Source: Pseudonocardiales bacterium (GTDB taxonomy: Bacteria; Actinomycetota; Actinomycetes; Mycobacteriales; Pseudonocardiaceae). Taken from it: 64,000 nt of DNA. Each line of letters opens with the position of its first letter. Positions within the stretch are counted from its first letter, which is position 1. Position numbers and translations under genes: made by a program. The notes under the pieces are model-generated. The model did not search any database. It saw only the letters and a program-made list of their open reading frames with translations, and had not been told where the DNA came from. The DNA is taken from NCBI GenBank assembly GCA_019247305.1, contig JAFAPC010000113.1, positions 26,421 to 90,420 of the forward strand, in the 5' to 3' direction. Shown piece by piece: positions 15,550 through 23,624 of the stretch.

Positions 15550-16721
15550 CAAGCGCGGGCCCGCTGGTGACTGACACCGAGTGGCGAGCTCACGCTGCGG
15601 CGTTGGCCGCCACCGTAGCGGAGGCGCTCGCCGACTCTGAGTGGACGCAGGCGTTCGCTGTGGTGCCCCGCCACGTCTTCGTCCCCCGTTTTTTCCGCCG
15701 CGACGCCGCCGGAGAACTGGTCGCGATCGAGGGCAGCAACCCAGCGCAACGGGCCCAGTGGCTGGCAGAGGTGTACTCCGATACCGCGTTGACCACCCAA
15801 CTCGGGCAGATTGATCCCGGCAGCACCCTGCGCCCGCTGACCATCTCGGCCAGCTCCTCCACCCAACCCACCCTGATGGCCCGGATGCTCACCGACCTGG
15901 ACGCTCACCCCAGCCACCGGGTGTTGGAGATCGGTACCGGCACTGGCTATAACGCCGCCCTCCTCTGCCACCGTCTCCACGATGGCCACGTCCACTCAGT
16001 CGACATCCACCCCGACCTCATCAGGACCGCGCAGACCCGGTTGGCCAGCCTGGGGTACCAGCCGCGCTTGGGCTGCCGCGACGGGGCCCACGGATGGGTC
16101 GAGCACGCCCCCTACGACCGGATCATCGCCACCTGTGGGATCTCCACCGTCCCGTATGCCTGGGTCGCCCAGACCCGGCCCGGTGGGCTGATCCTCACCG
16201 AGGCACTCGCCGGGGGCCACGGCATGCTGGCTCGGCTCACCGTCGCCACCGACGGCACCGCCTGCGGGCCTTTCCTGAACTACCCTGGCCTGTTCATGGC
16301 CCTGCGACGCACACCCCATCGGATCACCCGGCCCGCTGAGCTCATACCCGAGCAGCTACACGGTGCCCGCCACGCCCCCACCACGCTGGACCCCGCAGTG
16401 CTGGCCGAACCGGCGTTCGCCTTCTTCTGCCAGCTACACCTGGGCTCCGGCCGCAGCCACCACTACGTCGTCGAGGGCACCACCACGGCCACTGTGGTCG
16501 CCCCCGACGGTTCCTGGGCCCAGACCACCAGCGGCACCCACGGTGTGCTTGTCACCTTCGACGGCACCCACAACCCCTGGCACACCGTCGAAACCGCCCA
16601 CCACATCTGGACCCAGCTCGGCCGACCCCCACCCTGCGCACTCGGGCTGACCGTCACTCCCCACACTCAATACGTGTGGTGCCAACACCCCGACAGCACC
16701 TGGACTCACCCCCTGACCTGA
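15546..16721 (+). CDS. PIMT-like O-methyltransferase of a decayed graspetide locus
   Basis: A 391-residue SAM-dependent methyltransferase of the protein L-isoaspartate O-methyltransferase type found in graspetide clusters. It has the SAM loop VLEIGTGTGYNAALLC (motif I), HSVDIHPDLI (acidic end of strand 2) and APYDRIIATCG, followed by a C-terminal extension of about 180 residues. Relatives methylate an Asp side chain in a crosslinked peptide, which can then collapse to an aspartimide. The GTG start at 15546 overlaps the stop of the ligase fragment. The enzyme looks intact and could act on the neighbouring graspetide or be an orphan. It is a clear paralogue of the protein encoded at 18156-19421. 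Confidence 0.85.
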   Translation: MTSAGPLVTDTEWRAHAAALAATVAEALADSEWTQAFAVVPRHVFVPRFFRRDAAGELVAIEGSNPAQRAQWLAEVYSDTALTTQLGQIDPGSTLRPLTISASSSTQPTLMARMLTDLDAHPSHRVLEIGTGTGYNAALLCHRLHDGHVHSVDIHPDLIRTAQTRLASLGYQPRLGCRDGAHGWVEHAPYDRIIATCGISTVPYAWVAQTRPGGLILTEALAGGHGMLARLTVATDGTACGPFLNYPGLFMALRRTPHRITRPAELIPEQLHGARHAPTTLDPAVLAEPAFAFFCQLHLGSGRSHHYVVEGTTTATVVAPDGSWAQTTSGTHGVLVTFDGTHNPWHTVETAHHIWTQLGRPPPCALGLTVTPHTQYVWCQHPDSTWTHPLT

Positions 16722-16829
16722 CAGTCCCGCCGGGAGGCCTCCTGGTGAACAGCCGGCTGCGGTGTGTTGCTTGCTGGGACAGCGGCACGGCACGATGCGG
16801 GGGATGGCCTGATAGCCAGAGGAGATCCG

Positions 16830-17195
16830 ATGTCCGAGTACCCCGCCCCGCTGTGGCGTGACCCGTTGTTCAGTCCCGGCGATCGGTTCCCGCTCGGCCC
16901 GCCGCGCGGGATCCTGGAGGACTGTCAGGAAGCGCCGAGCGGTCCGGCCACCCGCCCGTTCTCGCTGCGCCACCTGGTGCCCGGCGCGCGGCTGGACACC
17001 CCGCCGACCCGGCGCTACACCTACTGCCACGAGCGGCAGATCGCGCTGGTGTACGACGAGGACGGCTCGCTGGTCCCGCTGCTGCGGCACACCAAGCCCG
17101 GCGTCACTCCACCGGACACGTCCTACGTCACCGACGCGGACCCGAACAATCCTCCTCCGGAGGAGATGATGCCTCCGGACTACCAGACCGATTAG
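16830..17195 (+). CDS. Graspetide (ATP-grasp-modified RiPP) precursor peptide
   Basis: A 121-residue peptide starting at ATG 16830 behind AGAGGAG. The middle (about residues 42-88) looks like the conserved leader of ATP-grasp target peptides: PFSLRHLVPGARL, then YTYCHERQIALVYDEDG. The C-terminal core, about residues 89-121, is rich in Thr, Asp, Glu and Pro (VTPPDTSYVTDADPNNPPPE, then EMMPPDYQTD), giving both hydroxyl donors and carboxylate acceptors for omega-ester linkages. Asp followed by Ala or Tyr residues could serve the methyltransferase. It lies one base before the ligase start. The crosslink pattern cannot be read from the sequence. Confidence 0.85.
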   Translation: MSEYPAPLWRDPLFSPGDRFPLGPPRGILEDCQEAPSGPATRPFSLRHLVPGARLDTPPTRRYTYCHERQIALVYDEDGSLVPLLRHTKPGVTPPDTSYVTDADPNNPPPEEMMPPDYQTD

Positions 17196-17196
17196 G

Positions 17197-18201
17197 ATGA
17201 CCGTCCTGGTGCTCGCTCGAGAGGTCGATCCGTCGGCGGACCGGCTTGTCGAGGAGCTGGGCAGGCGTGGGGTACCGGTGTTCCGCACCGACCTGGTGGC
17301 CTTCCCGCAAGCGCTGACGCTGGATGCCTGGCTGGGTGTGGACGGCTGGGACGGCGTGCTGGCCACGCCGCACCGCGAAGTGCGCCTGAGCGAGATCCGC
17401 TCGGTGTGGTACCGCCACCCCTCGCACTTCGAGTTCCCGGAGGGCTTGTCCGCACCAGAGCGGCGGCACGCCGCCGCGGAGGCCCGATGCGGGTTCGCTG
17501 GGGTACTGTCCAGTTTGGACGGGGTGGTGTGGGTGAATTATCCCTCGCGGGAGTCCGATGCTCTCAAGCCACGGCAGTTGCACGTGGCCCGCCGCTGTGG
17601 GCTGCGGGTGCCCGACTCGGTGGTGACTAACAAACCGGAAGGGGTACGCAAGTTCGCCCGCCATGTTGGCGAGCCGCTAGCCGGCAAGGCCCTGGCCAGG
17701 GCGTTGCTGGTCGAGTCGGGCCAGATCCAGATCGCCTACACCCGCCGCCTTGAGCCGGCCGAGCTGGACGATCTGGCCGGGATCGAGACCACCCTGCATT
17801 TCTTCCAGCCGTTTGTCGCGAAGGCCTGGGAAGCTAGAGTGACCGTGGTCGGCGAGCGGATCTTTGCAGTGGCGATCCACGCCGGCTCGGAAGCCGCCCG
17901 GGTGGACTGGAGATCGGACTACGACAGCCTCGACTACGAGATTGTCGAGCCACCCGAGCCCGTTGTCACCGGCATCCAACGGTTCATGCGGGCTTTCGGG
18001 TTGTCGTTCGGTGCGTTTGACTTCGCGGTGACTCCCGATCATGAGTGGATCATGTTTGAGTGCAATCCCTTCGGCGCCTATGGCTGGCTGGAGGACGCGC
18101 TGGACCTACCCATCACCTCGGCATTAGCCGACTTGCTCACGAACGGAGCCGTGGCATGCCGTCCTACCCCACCGACCTCAACCCCAGCGAGCAGCGCTTA
18201 G
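17197..18201 (+). CDS. ATP-grasp ribosomal peptide maturase (graspetide ligase)
   Basis: A 334-residue ATP-grasp ligase related to the graspetide maturases. The N-terminal domain includes LVLAREVDPSADRLVEEL and SVWYRHPSHFEFPEG, the latter region contacting the leader in this family. The ATP-grasp domain contains GEPLAGKALA, an acidic stretch HFFQPFVAKAWEARVTVVGE, and the magnesium-binding end FGAFDFAVTPDHEWIMFECN with NPFGAYGWL. The enzyme activates Asp or Glu side chains as acyl phosphates and joins them to Ser, Thr or Lys. It starts one base after the precursor stop and its last 46 bases overlap the methyltransferase gene. Confidence 0.9.
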   Translation: MTVLVLAREVDPSADRLVEELGRRGVPVFRTDLVAFPQALTLDAWLGVDGWDGVLATPHREVRLSEIRSVWYRHPSHFEFPEGLSAPERRHAAAEARCGFAGVLSSLDGVVWVNYPSRESDALKPRQLHVARRCGLRVPDSVVTNKPEGVRKFARHVGEPLAGKALARALLVESGQIQIAYTRRLEPAELDDLAGIETTLHFFQPFVAKAWEARVTVVGERIFAVAIHAGSEAARVDWRSDYDSLDYEIVEPPEPVVTGIQRFMRAFGLSFGAFDFAVTPDHEWIMFECNPFGAYGWLEDALDLPITSALADLLTNGAVACRPTPPTSTPASSA

Positions 18202-19421
18202 CCCAGACCCGGCTGCGGGAGCTGGCCGAGACGTTCACCGAGGCCGGCGCGCTGCGCACCCCGGCGTGGCGGGAGGTGTTCCAACGCACCTGGCGGCACC
18301 CCTACATTCCCAGCTACTACCCCGATCCCGCAGGGCCGTGCCTGCTGTCGATCGACCCGCAGCGGCGCGGTGAGTGGCTGGCGGCGGTGTACAGCGACCA
18401 GACGTTGGGCACCAAGGTGGTGCAGGTGCCGATGCCCCGGGCGCTGCGGCCGGGCACCGCACCAATCCTGACCAGCTCCTCGACCCTGCCTTCGCTGGTG
18501 CTCCGCATGCTGGAGGAGCTGGACGTCACCGACGGGCATCGGGTGCTGGAGATCGGCACCGGCACCGGCTACAACGCCGCGCTGCTATGCGAGCGGCTCG
18601 GCAGCGAGTACGTCACCAGCGTGGATATCGACCCGGAGCTCATCGAGCTGGCCGCTGAGCGGCTGGCCGCCAACGGCTACACCCCGACCCTGGCCGCCGT
18701 GGACGGCGCCGGTGGCTACCCGCCCGGCGCCCCCTACGACCGGATCATCGCCACCTGCAGCGTGCCAGCCATCCCCCCGGCGTGGCTGGAGCAAACCAGC
18801 CCCGGCGCCGTGATCCTGGCTGACGTGCACGGCAAGATCGGAGGCACCCTGGCCCGGCTGATCATCGACGGCGAGGGAATCGCAACCGGACGGTTCCTGC
18901 CGCTGGGCACCGCGTTCATGTGGCTTCGGCACGCTCTGGACTTTTCGCCTCCCCCGATGCGGGAACCCGAGGGCGAGCCGATGCACTCGGTCACCACCGT
19001 GGACCCCACCCTGCTGCACACCAGCAGTCTGTTCGGCTTCGTCGCGCAGTGGCATCTGCTGGGGGGGGCATCTGCTGAGGGGCACCTGCCGGAGGTCGCC
19101 TGGAGCATGCTGACCGACAACGGCGCATCTAGCGTCCACCTGCAGGCATCGGATGGCTCCCGCGCCTCGGTCCATGCCACTGCCGTGAACGGGGAGTTCC
19201 CGGTCACCCAATACGGCCCCAGCCGACTGTGGGACCGAGTCGAGGACGCCCACGAATTCTGGCACCAGACCGGGCAACCCCCCTACAGCCGCTTCGGCAT
19301 CACCGCCACCGCCACCGAACAATACGTCTGGTACGACCACCCCGACAGCGAACACCGCTGGCGACTGCCCACCCCGACCCTGCCACGCACAACCGGCTAC
19401 GAGGCATCGGTCGCTCGATAG
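18156..19421 (+). CDS. PIMT-like O-methyltransferase of the graspetide locus
   Basis: A 421-residue SAM methyltransferase with VLEIGTGTGYNAALLC, TSVDIDPELIELAAERL and APYDRIIATCSVP, plus a long C-terminal domain ending with YVWYDHPDSEHRW. In related clusters this enzyme methylates an Asp in the crosslinked peptide, producing an aspartimide. The ATG at 18156, spaced from GGAG, overlaps the ligase by 46 bases; similarity to the paralogue supports this start. Its 3' end overlaps the convergent LLM gene by 25 bases. A run of seven G near 19065-19071 (CTGGGGGGGGCATC) is a possible slippage site, but the frame stays open. Confidence 0.88.
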   Translation: MPSYPTDLNPSEQRLAQTRLRELAETFTEAGALRTPAWREVFQRTWRHPYIPSYYPDPAGPCLLSIDPQRRGEWLAAVYSDQTLGTKVVQVPMPRALRPGTAPILTSSSTLPSLVLRMLEELDVTDGHRVLEIGTGTGYNAALLCERLGSEYVTSVDIDPELIELAAERLAANGYTPTLAAVDGAGGYPPGAPYDRIIATCSVPAIPPAWLEQTSPGAVILADVHGKIGGTLARLIIDGEGIATGRFLPLGTAFMWLRHALDFSPPPMREPEGEPMHSVTTVDPTLLHTSSLFGFVAQWHLLGGASAEGHLPEVAWSMLTDNGASSVHLQASDGSRASVHATAVNGEFPVTQYGPSRLWDRVEDAHEFWHQTGQPPYSRFGITATATEQYVWYDHPDSEHRWRLPTPTLPRTTGYEASVAR

Positions 19422-20290
19422 GCGGCGATCACCTCGCCGAGCGGCTCCAGGCTTGGCTGATGAGTCGTCACGCTGTCGAAGCCGTACACCTGCTGGCGCC
19501 GTCGCAGCTGCGCCACGGCGTCGCCCGCGTCCTGGGCTAGCAGGACGAACGGGGTGTCCAACAGCTGCGCCACACTAAGCTGCCCGCCAGCCGCTGCCGC
19601 GAGCTCCGCAGCAGCGTCCTCGGGATCACGGCCGATCACCACCCACTGCAGCAACACGTCAGAGCGGTACGGGCGACCACCGGCTTGGCGGCGCACCTCC
19701 GCCACCCGCTGCGCCGTCTCAGCCGCCGAGCACACGGTGAAGGTGCCCGCGGGGGCGCCCCTGATGTGGCGGAGCCCGGCGAAGCCGACGACCTCAGCGT
19801 GCCGAGCCGCGACCGACAGGGCCGGATTCGACATCGCACCAACCAGCAACGGCACCGGCTGCTGCACCGGCCGTGGTCGGTGGGCGTCGTCGGCCAACCG
19901 GCGGCGCACCTGGAGGACCATCGTCTCCAGCGCCCGCACCCGCGCCGGCAGCGGCAGCCAGGGCAGCTGGGCGTCCTCGTGCTCGCTTTTCATGTGCCCA
20001 GCCCCGAGCCCGAGCTCAGCCCGGCCCTGCGAGAGCACATCGAGAGTGGCGATGTCCCGGGCCAGCAGCGCCGGGTTCCAGAACCCGACGTTCAGCACGT
20101 ACGTGCGCAACCGGAGCCGTTCGCTGATCATGCCCGCCGCGGTCAACGCGGCGAAGGGGGCGAGACCGCCGAGGTGGTCGGGCGCGGCGAACACGTCGTA
20201 CCCCAGCGTCTCAGCGCGACGCACCAACTGCGTGAAGTCCTGCTGGGACGACACGGCACGAACGTTGATTCCGAACTGAACTCCTGGCAT
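19397..20290 (-). CDS. LLM-class F420-dependent oxidoreductase
   Basis: A 297-residue luciferase-like TIM-barrel protein. It has the N-terminal GINVRAVSSQQDFTQLVRRAE, EALGYDVFAAPDHLGGLAPF-like second strand, TYVLNVGFWNPALLARDIAT, LDVLSQGRAELGLGAGHMKS and VPLLVGAMSNPALSVAARHA, the standard order for this family in mycobacteria and relatives. These enzymes use F420H2 (some use FMN) to reduce or oxidise small molecules. The gene is convergent with the graspetide methyltransferase and overlaps it by 25 bases, so cotranscription is excluded. Its substrate is unknown. Confidence 0.9.
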   Translation of the reverse strand: MPGVQFGINVRAVSSQQDFTQLVRRAETLGYDVFAAPDHLGGLAPFAALTAAGMISERLRLRTYVLNVGFWNPALLARDIATLDVLSQGRAELGLGAGHMKSEHEDAQLPWLPLPARVRALETMVLQVRRRLADDAHRPRPVQQPVPLLVGAMSNPALSVAARHAEVVGFAGLRHIRGAPAGTFTVCSAAETAQRVAEVRRQAGGRPYRSDVLLQWVVIGRDPEDAAAELAAAAGGQLSVAQLLDTPFVLLAQDAGDAVAQLRRRQQVYGFDSVTTHQPSLEPLGEVIAAYRATDAS

Positions 20291-20351
20291 GCTCCCGATG
20301 CTGCCTCAGCCGGGTCGGTGAGTGCAGCTGTCGGGCACGGTGCCCCGTTCG

Positions 20352-21368
20352 TTATCCATCCGGCGCCGGAACCGTGACAGGCGCCGGGATGGGTGCCCCG
20401 AAGAGCAGGGCAACGACGTCACTGACGGTGTGCACGCCAGCGTCCAGGGTACCGCTGGGAGCCACCTGGTACATCACGGCGATCAGGTAGCGCTCCTCAG
20501 GGCCGGCGAAGCCGACGGTGTTGGTGACCCAGTGCTTGCCGTAGGAATCGGTCTCATACGACCAGCCGTCCTTATTCCCGGGCCGTTGGGTGGCGCCGGC
20601 CGCCCAGATTCCCCACTGCTGGTTGGGCGCGACCCCGCGCAGCGCACTGACCAGATAGGCCTGGTCAGCCGCGTGCAGGCGGGTGAAGACGTAACTCGCC
20701 AGGGCGGCGAGGTCATCGGTGGTGCACTTGACGAAACCCCAGTACGTCCGGGTGGTGAAACCGGGCACGAAGTGCAGGCCGACCATGCCGTACTCACTGC
20801 GGAACCGGGCCAGCATGTCCTCACCGCCGAATTTCGCCCACAGCCGGTCAGAGGCCTGCTCGTCGGAGAAGTTGAGCATGGTGGCCATGTCGTGGCGGTC
20901 CGCGGCGCTCAGCGTGAGCTGGCCGCCGCGGTGCCGGCGCAGCAGGTCGGTGGCGATCGCGAGCTTGATGGTGGACGCCGTCCACCCCTCATGCTGCGTC
21001 GGGCCGAACCGCCAGGTGTGCCCGGTCTGCCGATCAGTGAACACCACGCCCACATAGCCCTGGCCGCTGACGTGGCGGCTGATGTAGGCACGGGCGGCGG
21101 CGAACCTCTGCTGCTGAGTGCAGCTCCACTCCGCCGCATCCCGGGCCGCACCGCGGCACTCGGCCGGTGGCGATGGCGGCACTGCCCCGTTCGGGGCCAG
21201 CGGCACTGCCCCGCCACTGCTAGCGAGCGGACTCGCGACGACCGGCTGCGCCAACGCCCTCCGGGCCGTAGGCGGATCGACGGCGCGGCCTGCGCAGCTG
21301 ACGACGGTGAGCGCCGCGCAGGCGAGCAGCGGCGCAACAGCGAGACGCAGACGGCGCGGTGCGTTCAT
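20352..21368 (-). CDS. Serine hydrolase lipoprotein, class A beta-lactamase-like
   Basis: A 338-residue exported protein. The ATG at 21368 gives a lipoprotein signal (LAVAPLLACAALTVVSCAG) with Cys as the lipidated residue. The catalytic domain has the S-x-x-K motif in GWTASTIKLAIATDLL, a mid-domain region with TTDDLAALASYVFTRL, and KDGWSYETDSYGKHW in the position of the K-T/S-G motif. Members act as beta-lactamases or as D,D-peptidase-like hydrolases; no E-x-x-x-N omega loop is obvious, so lactam hydrolysis is not certain. It lies on the same strand as the LLM gene, 61 bases before it. Confidence 0.82.
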   Translation of the reverse strand: MNAPRRLRLAVAPLLACAALTVVSCAGRAVDPPTARRALAQPVVASPLASSGGAVPLAPNGAVPPSPPAECRGAARDAAEWSCTQQQRFAAARAYISRHVSGQGYVGVVFTDRQTGHTWRFGPTQHEGWTASTIKLAIATDLLRRHRGGQLTLSAADRHDMATMLNFSDEQASDRLWAKFGGEDMLARFRSEYGMVGLHFVPGFTTRTYWGFVKCTTDDLAALASYVFTRLHAADQAYLVSALRGVAPNQQWGIWAAGATQRPGNKDGWSYETDSYGKHWVTNTVGFAGPEERYLIAVMYQVAPSGTLDAGVHTVSDVVALLFGAPIPAPVTVPAPDG

Positions 21369-21741
21369 GACGGCGAGACGGTACTCCCCGACCCCCAGAG
21401 CAGCAGGTAGCGCCTCCCGGTCGACCGCCCGCACGGTGACCGGTGGAGGGCCAAATAACATTCTCGACTCTGACCCGCGAAGTAGCGTCTCCAGAATCTT
21501 TTAGCATACTCAGACGCATGGTTGAGTGCTGCGGGAGCAAGGATATCTGAAATGGCAAACCATGCCGCAGAGACGTTACAGAACGTGGTGCCAGGTGTAA
21601 GGACCACAAGTTCGTGGCGCTACTCTTCCGTAAAGGACCCCCAAAACAAAGCGTAAGCGTTAAGGATGGGGCTGAGTTCCTGCCCTGAGTGGGGCCAAGG
21701 GGGCCAGCGAGGCTTGTCCTACTCCCGAGTCCCGGTGCTGT
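21369..21741. other. Intergenic region without a recognised gene
   Basis: 373 bases upstream of the serine hydrolase. Short open frames here show no protein-like pattern. It should hold the hydrolase promoter on the minus strand. Confidence 0.4.
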
Positions 21742-21804
21742 CCGTGAACTCGACGCTACCGACGTTGTGGGGCCCGCTCCGCGTCGGTAGCGTCGAGTTC
21801 ACGG
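21742..21804. terminator. Long perfect hairpin, 23-bp arms
   Basis: The left arm (21742-21764) begins CCGTGAACTCGACGCTACCG and its exact complement lies at 21782-21804 (ending GTCGAGTTCACGG), around a 17-base loop. The outer 13 bases of each arm equal those of the hairpin at 3936-3998. It may be a strong bidirectional terminator or a mobile palindromic repeat. The stop codon of the group II intron relic lies inside the right arm. Confidence 0.65.
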
Positions 21805-22038
21805 CTGTGGGCCGCGGGAGTACAACATGGACTTGTAGAAGTGTCCATAGTAGTTGATCCATCCTCGCACGACGTTATTGACCATCCGTGCGAGGCTGTT
21901 GATGCCGAGGTCGCTGCGGCGGCCGATGCGCCAGGACCGGATGTCCCGTCCCATGGCGATGACGGCGTCCCGGCTGACCGCGGGCAGGAAGCCGACAAAG
22001 TACTGTCCTCGTGCGCCCTTGGCCCAATGCCACTTAGC
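21799..22038 (-). pseudogene. Group II intron reverse transcriptase/maturase relic
   Basis: About 79 codons on the minus strand resembling the maturase end of group II intron-encoded proteins: GARGQYFVGFLPAVSRDAVI, then RDIRSWRIGRRSDLGINSLA, then VRGWINYYGHFYKSMLY, the last being the hallmark of the family. The reverse transcriptase domain is absent, and the usual ending after the GHFYKS motif is replaced by the hairpin arm, which supplies the stop. It is not functional. Confidence 0.8.
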
Positions 22039-22047
22039 TTAAATTGA

Positions 22048-22209
22048 TCATGCTGCGGTTCTGTTCGTTCCGAGGTTGGCGAGGGTGATGGTGGCTGGGC
22101 CGTCGTGGCGGGTGCCGATGTCGGTGGTCTTTTTGACTCGGTAGGAGTTGTGGCGTCCTCGTTTGATGGCGCGGGGGTAGGTGCGGTGGCGTTGAGCCTG
22201 TCCCCGTAG
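22048..22209 (-). pseudogene. IS4-type transposase C-terminal relic
   Basis: About 53 codons on the minus strand: YPRAIKRGRHNSYRVKK followed by TRHDGPATITLANLG, a pattern typical of the end of many actinobacterial IS4-type transposases (PRxxKRxRHNSYRVKR). Only the tail remains, and it ends at TGA 22048-22050. It abuts the group II intron relic, which makes this a small graveyard of mobile elements just before the TOMM locus. Confidence 0.65.
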
Positions 22210-22225
22210 CACGGACACCCGCGGT

Positions 22226-23083
22226 GTGGTGATGGAGAATAACCAGGTGGTCGCGTCTGTGTCGCCGTTCGGCCCGAAGATCGATGTCCGACCGGTGTTC
22301 GAGCACGACCGAGCGGTGCTGATCGACCTCCTCACGGATCTGCAGCCGCAGGAGTGGCAACGGCCCACCGCGTGCGCGCCGTGGCTGGTCCGTGATGTGG
22401 TGGCCCACCTGCTCGGTGCCGATCTGAGCCGGCTCGCCCGCACCCGCGATGGCCACACCGGCAACTCCCCCGTACCCGGAGAACCGCTACCCGCTTTCAT
22501 CCACCGCTTCAACCAGGACTGGGTGTCGGCAGCCAGCCGAGTCAGCCCCGCGATGTTGATCGACTTGTTCACCACCACCTCGCCCCACGTGCTGCGGATG
22601 TGGCGCGATCTCGACCTCGACGTCCTGGGCGAACCGGTCAGCTGGGCCGGCCCCGACCCGGCTCCGCGGTGGCTGGACTGCGCACGGGACTTCACCGAGT
22701 ACTGGGTGCATCAGCAGCAGATCCGCGACGCGACCCGCAGGCCCGACACCGATCGCCCGACCGTGGTCCACACCGTGCTGGACACCTTCCTGCGTGCCCT
22801 CCCGCACACGCTGGCCCACCGTGACGACGCCGAGGGCACGATCGTCACGATCGAGGTGGACGGGCCGGGCGGTGGAACCTGGAGCTGGCGCAGATCAGGA
22901 CAGCACTGGCGGCCGAGCAGCGACGGCTCGGCCGCCATGACGACCCTCACCACGGACCCTGACACCCTGTGGCGGCTGTGCGTCCGGGGGATCGAACCGC
23001 ACCAAGCCCGTCCGCGCGTCGCCGTCCGCGGCAACGCCGAGCTAGCCGACGCCGCGCTCCACATCGTGTCGATCATCCGATGA
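22226..23083 (+). CDS. Maleylpyruvate isomerase-family (DinB-like, mycothiol-dependent type) protein
   Basis: A 285-residue protein with the N-terminal DinB/MDMPI four-helix domain: LIDLLTDLQPQEWQRPTACA, then PWLVRDVVAHLLGADLSRLA, where the His is one of the metal ligands. A C-terminal domain follows (IVTIEVDGPGGGTWSW, RPRVAVRGNAELADAALHI). Relatives use mycothiol as cofactor and a divalent metal; most have no known substrate. The start is uncertain (GTG 22226, ATG 22232 or later). It precedes the TOMM precursor by 300 bases on the same strand, so it may be an independent gene or an accessory one. Confidence 0.78.
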   Translation: MVMENNQVVASVSPFGPKIDVRPVFEHDRAVLIDLLTDLQPQEWQRPTACAPWLVRDVVAHLLGADLSRLARTRDGHTGNSPVPGEPLPAFIHRFNQDWVSAASRVSPAMLIDLFTTTSPHVLRMWRDLDLDVLGEPVSWAGPDPAPRWLDCARDFTEYWVHQQQIRDATRRPDTDRPTVVHTVLDTFLRALPHTLAHRDDAEGTIVTIEVDGPGGGTWSWRRSGQHWRPSSDGSAAMTTLTTDPDTLWRLCVRGIEPHQARPRVAVRGNAELADAALHIVSIIR

Positions 23084-23383
23084 CGACGGGGGCAACCGCA
23101 GATGCTGACCACCTGTCCGCCTCGCCAGCCCCCCAACCAACCTCCCAAACTGGCCCCAAATGGGTGAATATCGGTTACTCGCTTGCCCCTGTCACGATCG
23201 GTAGGGCAACATACTCCCCGTCCTTGATCGGCGCATCCTGCCGTACATCACATACGGGGGTTAGTCAGGGTTTGCGGTTTCTCATTATTCTTCCGTGACT
23301 GCACCTCAAAGAGGCTAGTTAACGACTACTGAGACACCGCCACATAAGGACACCTGAGGATAGCACAGACAGGAAGGTTCAGG
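23084..23383. other. Leader region of the TOMM operon
   Basis: 300 bases before the precursor gene with no open frame that looks like a protein. Local composition is AT-richer around 23270-23350 than in the flanking genes, which suits a promoter, but I cannot fix -35/-10 boxes. The precursor's ribosome site AGGAAGG lies at 23371-23377. Confidence 0.4.
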
Positions 23384-23590
23384 GTGTCGCAGGAAACATT
23401 TCAGCAGGCGCTTGGGAAATTGGTGAGCGACCCCGCTTTCAGGGCGGAGGTCCAGGCCGATCCGAGCGCCTTAACCAGTCAGTTCACTCTTGACGAGAAC
23501 GAGCTGCAGACCTTGGTGAGCGTTGGCCAGGCCTGCACTGGAATGGTCACGGCAGAGGATACATACTGCTGTTGTTGCTGCTGCCCGTAA
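23384..23590 (+). CDS. TOMM precursor peptide with hexacysteine core
   Basis: A 68-residue peptide from GTG 23384, seven bases after AGGAAGG. The leader (about residues 1-48) resembles the Os1348/nitrile-hydratase-like leader peptides: TFQQALGKLVSDPAFRAEV, then ADPSALTSQFTLDENEL. The C-terminal part, ACTGMVTAEDTY followed by six cysteines and a final Pro, is the expected modified core. The Cys codons alternate between TGC and TGT. All later genes of the operon supply the enzymes for azole formation: leader binding, YcaO cyclisation and FMN-dependent oxidation. Up to six adjacent thiazoles could form; a seventh Cys and several Thr lie upstream. The cleavage site is unknown. Confidence 0.9.
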   Translation: MSQETFQQALGKLVSDPAFRAEVQADPSALTSQFTLDENELQTLVSVGQACTGMVTAEDTYCCCCCCP

Positions 23591-23624
23591 GCCATCATCA
23601 CTCGTCCACCCGGGGGAACCCTGA

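Noticed and set aside
23572..23590. Possibility that the Cys run is a sequencing or slippage artefact
   Set aside because: The codons alternate TGC and TGT and the frame ends cleanly with CCG TAA before a complete TOMM enzyme set.
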